Positions 6,902-13,208 of a DNA stretch of 14,052 bases are shown in pieces (position 1 is the stretch's first letter; each line of letters starts with the position of its first letter). The stretch spans positions 1 through 14,052 of the forward strand of contig DASVGV010000072.1 of assembly GCA_036379355.1 (NCBI GenBank), given 5' to 3'. Under the pieces are notes generated by a model. That model had not been told where the DNA came from and did no database searches. It saw only the letters and a program-made list of their open reading frames with translations. A program made the position numbers and the translations under genes. The DNA is from CAJCIY01 sp036379355 (GTDB lineage Bacteria > Actinomycetota > Actinomycetes > Mycobacteriales > CAJCIY01).

Positions 6902-8031
6902 TCGGCGCCGCGCTGCCGGACTGGGCCTGGCCCGGTGGCCCCGTCGCGCCGTCCCCGGGCGTCTCGTTCGTGGGCCCCTGGTCCTGGCGGGCGCCGGGTA
7001 CGGAGGGGGGCCTGCGCCTCGCGGTCAAGGAGAACATCGCGCTCGCCGGCCGCCCGCTGCGGGCGGGCTCACCGCCGCGGGCCGCGCTGGCACCCGAGCC
7101 GGCGTCCGCGCCGGTCGTCGCGACTCTGGTCGCGGCCGGCGCCGCGATCACGGGCACCGTGCGGATGCACGAACTGGCGTTCGGTGTCACCGGCCGCAAC
7201 GACCGGGACGGCACGGTGGGCAATCCGGCGGCCCCGGGACGCTTGCCCGGCGGGTCCAGCTCGGGCTCCGCGGCCGCCGTGGCGCTCGGCGAGGCGGACG
7301 TGGCGCTGGCCACCGACACCGGCGGCTCGGCGCGCATCCCCGCCGCGCTGTGCGGTGTCGTCGGCGTGAAGGCGGGCCGCGCGGTCGGCACGGCCGGGGT
7401 GCTGCCGCTCGCGCCGTCGCTCGACCACCTGGGCTGGATCGCCCGCGACGTCACCACGGCCAGATGGGCCGCCTCGGCGCTGGGACTGGCACCGGTCGAC
7501 CTGCCCCGCCCTCGCCTCGCCGTCGTCCGGGAGTCGATGGCCGCGGCCGACCCGGCCGTGTCCGACGCCGTCGCCGCCGCCCTGGCCGGGTACGACGTGC
7601 GTGAGGTGTCCTGGCCGTACCTCGACCTGGTCCTCGCCGTCACCACGACGGTGATGTCCGCGGAGGCCGCGCGGCGGTACGACCCGGCCGGCTTCGGCGC
7701 GGACGTGAGGTCGCGCCTGGTGCTCGGGACGACGGTGACCGCGGAGCAGTACGTGGCCGCGGTCCGGATCGGCGGCTGGCTCACCGAGCAGTGGCGCGCC
7801 GTCGCGGACGGGTTCGACGTCGTGGCCGCACCGACGTGCGGCATCACCGCGCCCGCCCCGGACGAGCCGCTCGACACCGCCGACCTGACCCGCGTGACCC
7901 GCCTGGACGACCTGACCGGCTGGCCGGCTGTCTCCGTGCCGGTGCCCGCCCCGGGCCATCCGGTCGGCCTGCACCTGTCCGCCCGGTCCGAAGGGGTGGC
8001 CCTCGCGGCGGCCGCGGCGCTGGCAGGATGA
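6880..8031 (+). CDS. Amidase-signature family hydrolase
   Basis: A hydrolase of carboxamides or related C-N bonds, cytosolic. Counting from the GTG at 6880 (383 residues), the Ser-cisSer-Lys triad is present: Lys50 in LAVKEN, cis-Ser126 in PGGSSSGSAAAVA and nucleophile Ser150 in TDTGGSARIPAALCGVVGVK. The 24-residue spacing between the two serines matches the family. The signature has SSSG where most members have SSGG. At 383 residues it is shorter than the usual 450-500, mainly at the N-terminus and after the signature, so it may be a compact AtzF/allophanate-hydrolase-like or unassigned subgroup; the substrate is not readable. The start is uncertain. GTG 6880 overlaps the ATPase by 22 bases and lacks a good ribosome site, and GTG 6970 is the alternative. 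The frame upstream of 6880 is antiparallel shadow coding across the phosphatase. Its TGA lies 77 bases before the monooxygenase. Confidence 0.88.
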   Translation: MVRDPRLIGAALPDWAWPGGPVAPSPGVSFVGPWSWRAPGTEGGLRLAVKENIALAGRPLRAGSPPRAALAPEPASAPVVATLVAAGAAITGTVRMHELAFGVTGRNDRDGTVGNPAAPGRLPGGSSSGSAAAVALGEADVALATDTGGSARIPAALCGVVGVKAGRAVGTAGVLPLAPSLDHLGWIARDVTTARWAASALGLAPVDLPRPRLAVVRESMAAADPAVSDAVAAALAGYDVREVSWPYLDLVLAVTTTVMSAEAARRYDPAGFGADVRSRLVLGTTVTAEQYVAAVRIGGWLTEQWRAVADGFDVVAAPTCGITAPAPDEPLDTADLTRVTRLDDLTGWPAVSVPVPAPGHPVGLHLSARSEGVALAAAAALAG

Positions 8032-8037
8032 CCGCGG

Positions 8038-8066
8038 TTGCCGATACCGCGCGTTACAGATACCGT
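8038..8066 (+). promoter_or_regulatory. Promoter of the flavin monooxygenase gene
   Basis: TTGCCG (8038-8043) and TACCGT (8061-8066) are separated by exactly 17 bases and fit a housekeeping actinobacterial promoter, with TANNNT as -10. Transcription would start near 8073, about 36 bases before the ATG at 8109. This argues against the in-frame ATG at 8028 as the start. Confidence 0.5.
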
Positions 8067-8071
8067 CGGTA
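8043..8071 (+). repeat. GATACCG repeats, possible operator on the monooxygenase promoter
   Basis: GATACCG occurs at 8043-8049 and again at 8059-8065, 16 bases apart and so on nearly opposite helix faces. The second copy is followed by an inverted half, TACCG-T-CGGTA (8061-8071). The elements overlap the proposed -35 and -10 boxes, where a repressor would block transcription. The regulator is unknown. Confidence 0.35.
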
Positions 8072-8095
8072 CGGGAACAGTCCGGCCATGACCAC

Positions 8096-8101
8096 GAGGA
8101 G
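8096..8101 (+). promoter_or_regulatory. Ribosome binding site of the monooxygenase
   Basis: GAGGAG lies seven bases before the ATG at 8109 and decides this start over in-frame ATGs at 8028 and 8088, which have no suitable site. Confidence 0.7.
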
Positions 8102-8108
8102 CTCGCCG

Positions 8109-9626
8109 ATGACCGTCGCGTCCCCGCAGGACACCGAGCACCTCGACGTGCTCATCGTCGGCGCCGGCCTCTCGGGCATCGGCGCCGCGCACACCATCTC
8201 CACCGAGTTCCCGCAGCGGTCCTACGCCATCCTCGAGGCCCGCGACGCGATCGGCGGCACCTGGGACCTGTTCCGCTACCCCGGCGTGCGGTCCGACTCG
8301 GACATGCACACCCTCGGCTACCGCTTCCGGCCGTGGCGCCAGGCGCGGGCGATCGCCGACGGGCCGGCGATCCTCGACTACGTCCGCGACACGGCGCGCG
8401 AGGACGGCACCGACGCGCACATCCGCTACCACCACAAGGTCGTGCACGCCTCCTGGTCGACGCCGGACGCACGCTGGACCGTCGAGGCGCTGCGCACCGA
8501 CACCGGCGAGACGGTGCGGCTCACCGCGAGCTTCCTGTTCCTGTGCCCCGGCTACTACAACTACGACAAGGGCTACACGCCGCAGTTCCCGGGCATCGAC
8601 GACTTCGCCGGGGTCGTCGTCCATCCGCAGTTCTGGCCGGAGGACCTCGACTACAGCGGGAAGAAGGTCGTCGTCATCGGCTCGGGTGCGACCGCCGTGA
8701 CGCTCGTGCCCGCGCTGACCGACCGGGCCGAGCACGTCACGATGCTCCAGCGCTCGCCGACCTACATCGCCGCTCTGCCCGGCGAGGACCCGATCGCGAA
8801 GGCGCTGCGCAAGGTCCTGCCGGACCGCCTCGCCTTTCCCCTCGTCCGGTGGAAGAACATCCTGCTGTTCATCCTGAACTACCAGGTGTCGCGCCGGCGT
8901 CCCGAGCTGATGAAGACCCTGCTGCGCAAGGGACAGGAGCGGATGCTCCCGCCCGGTTACGACATCGACACCCACTTCACCCCGTCGTACAACCCCTGGG
9001 ACCAGCGGTTGTGCGTCGTCCCGGACGGTGACCTGTTCAAGGCGATCTCCGCCGGCAGTGCCGAGATCGTCACCGACCACATCGAGACGTTCACGCGGAC
9101 CGGGCTGCGCCTGACGTCCGGGCGCGAGCTCGACGCCGACGTCGTCGTGACGGCCACCGGTCTGGAGATGCAGCTTCTCGGCGGGATGGGGCTCACCGTC
9201 GACGGCGAGGAGATGGACATCACGGCGTCGCTGGCCTACCGGGCGGCGATGCTGAGCGGCATTCCGAACGCCGCCTTCGTCATCGGGTACACGAACGCGT
9301 CGTGGACGCTCAAGGCCGACCTGGTGGGGCAGTTCGTCGGCCGCCTCCTCGCCTACATGGACGAGCACGGCTACACCAAGGTGGTCCCCGAGAACACCGA
9401 CCCGACGGTGCGTGAGGTGCCGCTGATGGACTTCCAGGCGGGCTACGTCCTGCGCGCGCTGGACCGGATGCCGAAGGCCGGCAACAAGGCGCCGTGGCTG
9501 CTCAAGCAGAACTACGCGCTCGACCTCATCCCGCTGCGGTACGGCAAGATCGACGACGGCGTCCTGCGGTTCTCGACGCCCGTCGGCGAGCCGGTCGCCG
9601 CGGCGCCCGCCACCGCCGCGTCCTAG
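8109..9626 (+). CDS. Baeyer-Villiger-type flavin-containing monooxygenase
   Basis: A 505-residue FAD- and NADPH-dependent monooxygenase expected to insert oxygen into a ketone to give an ester or lactone. It has an FAD Rossmann loop GAGLSG (18-23), then GGTWDLFRYPGVRSDSDMH as in family members. The Baeyer-Villiger fingerprint FxGxxxHxxxWP is at 166-177 (F166, H172, W176, P177). A second Rossmann loop GSGATA (191-196) serves NADPH, and TATGL lies near the end of the FAD domain. Length is typical of class B monooxygenases. The start at 8109 is set by a strong GAGGAG site and fits the family N-terminus. The gene stands 77 bases after the amidase with its own probable promoter. A nearby CoA-transferase and aldolase-like module suggests it opens a ring or side-chain ketone during catabolism, but the substrate is not readable and other ketones or heteroatoms are possible. 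Confidence 0.92.
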   Translation: MTVASPQDTEHLDVLIVGAGLSGIGAAHTISTEFPQRSYAILEARDAIGGTWDLFRYPGVRSDSDMHTLGYRFRPWRQARAIADGPAILDYVRDTAREDGTDAHIRYHHKVVHASWSTPDARWTVEALRTDTGETVRLTASFLFLCPGYYNYDKGYTPQFPGIDDFAGVVVHPQFWPEDLDYSGKKVVVIGSGATAVTLVPALTDRAEHVTMLQRSPTYIAALPGEDPIAKALRKVLPDRLAFPLVRWKNILLFILNYQVSRRRPELMKTLLRKGQERMLPPGYDIDTHFTPSYNPWDQRLCVVPDGDLFKAISAGSAEIVTDHIETFTRTGLRLTSGRELDADVVVTATGLEMQLLGGMGLTVDGEEMDITASLAYRAAMLSGIPNAAFVIGYTNASWTLKADLVGQFVGRLLAYMDEHGYTKVVPENTDPTVREVPLMDFQAGYVLRALDRMPKAGNKAPWLLKQNYALDLIPLRYGKIDDGVLRFSTPVGEPVAAAPATAAS

Positions 9627-9637
9627 CGTTCGCCCGG

Positions 9638-9643
9638 TAACGT
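9638..9643 (+). promoter_or_regulatory. -10 box of a probable leaderless DUF3097 transcript
   Basis: TAACGT fits TANNNT and ends eight bases before the GTG at 9652. Transcription would therefore start at or within a base or two of the start codon, leaving no room for a ribosome site, and none is seen. No clear -35 box is present. Confidence 0.45.
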
Positions 9644-9651
9644 CGGGCGTC

Positions 9652-10455
9652 GTGCGCAGCGTGGACTACGACGACGTCCTGCGGCCTCGCCCGAAGGCGG
9701 AGATCCCCGTGGTGCCGGTCGAGCCGGCGATGGTCGTCGAGGAGATCGTCACGGACTTCTGCGGTGCCGTGGTCGACAGCGACGCGCACGCGCTGACGCT
9801 CGAGGACCGCTTCGGCAGGCGTCGTACTTTTCCATACTCCCCAGGCGGTTTCCGTCTGGACGGTGCTCTCGTCACCCTCGCGCCGCGAGCCGCACCCGCC
9901 CCGGTCCGTGCCACCCGTACCGCGTCCGGGTCGGTCGCCGTCGGCGGCGTCCGCGCACGGGTCGCGCGCGAGGGACGCATCCTCGTCGAGGGGGTTCACG
10001 ACGCCGCACTCGTCGAGCGGGTCTGGGGTGACGACCTGCGCATCGAGGGCGTGGTCGTGGAGACCCTCGACGGCGTCGACCACCTCGATGCCGCCCTCCG
10101 CGCGTTCGCACCCGGGCCGCGCCGGCGGCTCGGGGTGCTCGTGGACCACCTGGTCCCCGGCAGCAAGGAGAGCCGTCTCGTCGCCGGCATCCGCGACCCG
10201 CACGTCCTGGTGCTCGGACACCCGTACGTCGACGTCTGGCAGGCGGTGAAGCCGGCCTCGGTGGGCATCGCGGCGTGGCCGGCGGTCCCGTCCGGAACCG
10301 ACTGGAAGCAGGGGGTCTGCGCGGCGTTGGGGGAGAGGGGCGGGCCGCGCGAGATGTGGCGGCGCGTGCTTGCCGCCGTCGACTCGTACACCGACCTCGA
10401 GGTGCCGATGCTGCGGGCGATGGAGGAGCTGATCGACTTCGTCACCACCGCCTGA
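9652..10455 (+). CDS. DUF3097 family protein
   Basis: A 267-residue conserved actinobacterial protein of unknown function. The N-terminal part (about 25-80) is a small beta-rich region, with AVVDSDAHALTLEDRFGRRRTFPYSPGGFRLDG. The core holds RILVEGVHDAALVERVWGDD, with EGVHD at residues 113-117, and later LGVLVDHLVPGSKES, with D165 and H166. The EG-x-x-D strand followed by a downstream Asp recalls TOPRIM domains of RNase M5 and primases, where acidic residues bind Mg; this is my pattern reading and not a proven relation. The frame from the GTG at 9652 gives the family start (VDYDDVLRPRPKAEIPVVP). The gene lies 25 bases after the monooxygenase but appears to have its own -10 box, and looks like a housekeeping gene unrelated to the catabolic neighbours. 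Confidence 0.87.
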   Translation: MRSVDYDDVLRPRPKAEIPVVPVEPAMVVEEIVTDFCGAVVDSDAHALTLEDRFGRRRTFPYSPGGFRLDGALVTLAPRAAPAPVRATRTASGSVAVGGVRARVAREGRILVEGVHDAALVERVWGDDLRIEGVVVETLDGVDHLDAALRAFAPGPRRRLGVLVDHLVPGSKESRLVAGIRDPHVLVLGHPYVDVWQAVKPASVGIAAWPAVPSGTDWKQGVCAALGERGGPREMWRRVLAAVDSYTDLEVPMLRAMEELIDFVTTA

Positions 10456-10480
10456 CGGCGGAGCCTCGAGCGGGGGTGGC

Positions 10481-10486
10481 TAGCCT
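10481..10486 (+). promoter_or_regulatory. Possible -10 box before the CoA-transferase operon
   Basis: TAGCCT fits TANNNT in the 63-base gap after the DUF3097 gene, leaving a leader of about 25 bases. The best -35 candidate, CTGACG (10452-10457), is 23 bases away, which is too far, so support is weak. Confidence 0.25.
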
Positions 10487-10506
10487 CCGGGTCCGAAGGA
10501 GCGGAC

Positions 10507-10512
10507 GGGAGG
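10507..10512 (+). promoter_or_regulatory. Ribosome binding site of the CoA-transferase gene
   Basis: GGGAGG lies six bases before the GTG at 10519 and nine before the adjacent GTG at 10522. It excludes the later in-frame ATG at 10534. Confidence 0.65.
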
Positions 10513-10518
10513 TACGTC

Positions 10519-11655
10519 GTGGTGGCACGGCCGATGGACGGCATGACGGTGCTCGACCTCACGGCGAACGTCGCCGGCCCGCTCGCGTGCCAGGTGCTCG
10601 GCGACCTCGGGGCGCGGGTGATCAAGGTCGAGCCGGCCGAGGGCGAGGCTGCCCGGCGCATCGTCGCGACCCGCGACGGGATGACCCACCTGCGGCCGTA
10701 CTTCCTGCCGAACAACCGCGGGAAGAAGTCGGTCCAGATCGACCTGACCGGCCCCGACGGCGTCGCCGACCTGCTGCGCCTGGTCGACGAGGCGGACGTG
10801 TTCGTCGTCGGCTTCCGCCCCGGCGTGTGCGAGCGGCTCGGCATCGACGCGGACACGATTCGGGCTCGCAACCCCCGCTGCGTCTACGCCAGCCTCTCGG
10901 CGTACGGAGAGGAGACCAGCCGTCCGGGGATCGACATGCTGGTCCAGGCGGAGACCGGGTTGACGACCGGCCTGCGTCGCGACGGCGCCCCCACCACGGT
11001 CGCGTCCCAGATCGTCGACGGCTGCTCGGGACACGTGCTGGCCCAGGCCATCCTCGCCGCCCTGCTCGGGCGCGAACGCACCGGCGAGGGCGAGCACGTC
11101 TCGGTCGCGATGTACGACGTGGCCTGCTCGATGCAGTCCAACCACCTGACGATGCGCCTGAACACGCCGCCCGGCGCCGACGAGCGGACCGCGAAGGAGG
11201 GCATCGCGTCGGTGGCCGTGGCACCCTCGGGGATCTTCCGTACCGGCGACGGCTACCTGGTGCTCGCGGCGTACGTGCCGAAACACTGGCGGCTGCTGTG
11301 CACGGCGATCGGCCGGCCCGATCTGCTGGACGACCCCCGCTTCAGCGACCAGGCGCAGCGCACCCGCCATCTCGTCGAGCTGTTCACGATCCTCCACGAG
11401 GTCTTCGCGACCGCGTCGGCGGCCGAGTGGGAGGAGCGCCTCCAGCAGGTCGGCGTCATGGCGGTCCGCGCCAACAGCTGGGGTGACGTCGTCGCCTCGC
11501 CGACGTTCGCGGCGCGGGGCATCGCGGTACCGGTCGAGAGCGAGGGGGTCGGTCTCACGACGATCCGGACGCCGGCGCGCTACGCCGGCTTCGACCCGCC
11601 CGCCGACCCGCACCTGCCGGCGCTGGGCGAGCACACCGCCGAGGTCGTCGGATGA
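10519..11655 (+). CDS. CoA-transferase family III (CaiB/BaiF type)
   Basis: A 378-residue cytosolic enzyme that moves CoA between carboxylic acids, forming the acyl-CoA that enters degradation. The N-terminus has MTVLDLTANVAGPLACQVLGDLGARVIKVEP, the family's hallmark start. NRGKKSVQIDL and GFRPGVCERLGID follow. The catalytic Asp is most likely Asp139 in PGIDMLVQAETGL, and GEGEHVSVAMYD fits the later conserved region. Length is close to the usual 380-410. The start is the GTG at 10519 with GGGAGG six bases upstream; GTG 10522 is an equal alternative. Its stop overlaps the ATG of the thiolase-fold gene (ATGA), so it is the first gene of a coupled operon. In that context it probably activates the acid that the aldolase-like pair then cleaves, but the CoA donor and acceptor cannot be read. 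Confidence 0.93.
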   Translation: MVARPMDGMTVLDLTANVAGPLACQVLGDLGARVIKVEPAEGEAARRIVATRDGMTHLRPYFLPNNRGKKSVQIDLTGPDGVADLLRLVDEADVFVVGFRPGVCERLGIDADTIRARNPRCVYASLSAYGEETSRPGIDMLVQAETGLTTGLRRDGAPTTVASQIVDGCSGHVLAQAILAALLGRERTGEGEHVSVAMYDVACSMQSNHLTMRLNTPPGADERTAKEGIASVAVAPSGIFRTGDGYLVLAAYVPKHWRLLCTAIGRPDLLDDPRFSDQAQRTRHLVELFTILHEVFATASAAEWEERLQQVGVMAVRANSWGDVVASPTFAARGIAVPVESEGVGLTTIRTPARYAGFDPPADPHLPALGEHTAEVVG

Positions 11656-12812
11656 GCGCGCGGGTGCGGGAGCACTGCGCCGCGATAGCCGGGCTCGGCA
11701 TGACCGAGATGGGCAAGGTCTACGGCCGCAGCGCCAGGTCCCTGGCCGCCGAGTCGATCCGCCTCGCGGTCGCCGACGCGGGGCTGGCGCTGGCCGACGT
11801 CGACGGGCTGCTCGTCTCGCACGGCGTGACCCCCGTCGGCCTCAGCCTGCCGCACGACCTCGGCCTGACCGACCTGCGGCTGCTGTCGTCGATGAACGCG
11901 TACGGCGCGACAGCCGGGTCGATGGTCGCCTACGCCGCGCTCGCGGTGGAGTCCGGGCTCGCGACGACGGTGGCGTGCGTGTTCGCCGACGCGCCACTGT
12001 CCCCGGCGCGCGGCGCGGGCGCGGTCTACGGCGGCGGGCGGGCGCTCACCGGCTGGGGCGGCCTGATCGGGGCGAGCGCCATCGCCGGGGTGAACCCCCT
12101 CTATGCCCTCGCCGCCCGGCGGCACATGCACGCGTACGGCACGACCACCGAGCAGCTCGGCGCGATCGCGGTCGCCCAGAGGGCCTGGGCCGCAGGCAAT
12201 CCTGCCGCCCAGATGCGCGAACCGATGACGCTGGACGACCACGCCGGGAGCCGGTGGATCGCCGAGCCGCTGCGCAAGCTCGACTGCTGCCTGGTGTCGA
12301 ACGGCGCGGTGGCCGTCGTCGTGACGACGGCGGAACGTGCCGCGGCGCTCGCCCAGCCGCCGGTACGGATCGCGGGCTTCGCCCAGGACCACCCCGGCCG
12401 CTCGCTGGTCCGCCACGACGACTTCGGGCTGCGTACCGGTGCCGCGATCTCCGGCCCGGCCGCGCTGGCGATGGCCGGCGTCGGCCTGGCCGACGTCGAC
12501 GTGGTCCAGCTCTACGACTGCTACACCTACACCGTGCTGGTGTCGCTCGAGGACTACGGCTTCTGCGCCAAGGGCGAGGGCGGGCCGTTCGCCGCGAGCG
12601 GCGCTCTCGGCCCGGGCGGCAGCCTGGCGCTGAACACCGGTGGCGGCCAGCTGTCCGGCTACTACATGTGGGGCTTCACCCCGCTGTCGGAGGCGGTCAT
12701 CCAGGTGCGCGGCCAGGGTGGCGACCGGCAGGTCGACCGGCACGACGTGTGCCTGGTCTCGGGCAACGGCGGCGTCCTCGACCACCACGCGACCCTGGTG
12801 CTGACCTCGTGA
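11652..12812 (+). CDS. Thiolase-fold lipid-transfer-like protein, probable Ltp2-type aldolase
   Basis: A 386-residue thiolase-superfamily protein in which none of the thiolase cysteines is kept. The usual nucleophile region CxSG reads NAYGATAGS (residues 82-90), with Ala86 at the Cys position. The GHP histidine region reads GGQLSGYYMWG, with Tyr337 and Tyr338. The final CGGxG reads SGNGG, with Ser370. The stretch YDCYTYTVLVSLEDYGFCAKGEGGPF (288 onward) is typical of Ltp2-like proteins. In known Ltp2 enzymes such a fold works with a DUF35 partner as a retro-aldolase on a beta-hydroxyacyl-CoA, with tyrosines in place of Cys/His. A separate DUF35 gene overlaps its end here by GTGA. The ATG overlaps the CoA-transferase stop (ATGA). 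I infer aldolase rather than thiolase activity; the steroid substrate of Ltp2 need not apply. Confidence 0.88.
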   Translation: MSARVREHCAAIAGLGMTEMGKVYGRSARSLAAESIRLAVADAGLALADVDGLLVSHGVTPVGLSLPHDLGLTDLRLLSSMNAYGATAGSMVAYAALAVESGLATTVACVFADAPLSPARGAGAVYGGGRALTGWGGLIGASAIAGVNPLYALAARRHMHAYGTTTEQLGAIAVAQRAWAAGNPAAQMREPMTLDDHAGSRWIAEPLRKLDCCLVSNGAVAVVVTTAERAAALAQPPVRIAGFAQDHPGRSLVRHDDFGLRTGAAISGPAALAMAGVGLADVDVVQLYDCYTYTVLVSLEDYGFCAKGEGGPFAASGALGPGGSLALNTGGGQLSGYYMWGFTPLSEAVIQVRGQGGDRQVDRHDVCLVSGNGGVLDHHATLVLTS

Positions 12813-13207
12813 AGCCGTTCGTCCTGCCGGTGACGGCCGACGACGCGACCACGGCGTTCTTCGCCGCGACCGCCGACGGCACGTTCCCGCTGCACCGCTG
12901 CCTCGACTGCGGCGCCGTCAGCGGCCCCAACGAGCGGGTCTGCCCGGTCTGCCGCTCCGGCTCCTACGAGCAGATCGCGGCCGCCGGCACCGGCGAGGTC
13001 GTCTCGTTCACCGTGCAGCACTCCAAGCCCGGACCCGACGGCACCACCCACCGGCTGACCGTGGCGATCATCGGCCTCGACGAGGGACCGTGGTGGTGGA
13101 CCCAGCTCGTCGCCCCACCCGAGGAGGTCCACGTCGGGATGCGGGTGCGCCTCGAGATGGTCCGACCCGAGGGCGGCGAGTCCGTCCCCGTCGCGCTGCC
13201 CGCCTGA
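12809..13207 (+). CDS. DUF35 OB-fold, Zn-ribbon acyl-CoA-associated protein
   Basis: A 132-residue protein with an N-terminal rubredoxin-like zinc ribbon, C31-x2-C34 and C45-x2-C48, after a helical start (TTAFFAATADGTFPLHRC). The rest is an OB-fold, starting AAAGTGEVVSFTV and running through a VGMRVRLEM strand. This is the usual DUF35 architecture at full length. Stand-alone DUF35 proteins bind the acyl-CoA and complete the active site of thiolase-fold partners; in steroid degradation the DUF35 domain of ChsH2 does so for Ltp2. The GTG at 12809 overlaps the stop of the thiolase-fold gene (GTGA), supporting a fixed protein partnership. It is followed two bases later by the DUF1015 gene. Four cysteines are intact, so zinc binding is likely. 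Confidence 0.92.
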   Translation: MKPFVLPVTADDATTAFFAATADGTFPLHRCLDCGAVSGPNERVCPVCRSGSYEQIAAAGTGEVVSFTVQHSKPGPDGTTHRLTVAIIGLDEGPWWWTQLVAPPEEVHVGMRVRLEMVRPEGGESVPVALPA

Positions 13208-13208
13208 C

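Noticed and set aside
8028..8108. In-frame ATG codons at 8028 and 8088 as monooxygenase starts
   Set aside because: The ATG at 8028 lies upstream of the likely transcription start and neither has a ribosome site; the ATG at 8109 follows GAGGAG at good spacing.
6681..9368. An 895-codon open frame on the minus strand opposite the ATPase, amidase and monooxygenase
   Set aside because: It is low-complexity, rich in Arg, Gly, Pro and Ala, matches no family, and lies opposite three clear genes. Such long antisense frames are expected in DNA with G or C at nearly every third codon position.
11652..12812. Calling the thiolase-fold gene a beta-ketothiolase
   Set aside because: The nucleophilic Cys, the GHP His and the second Cys are all absent by motif reading.
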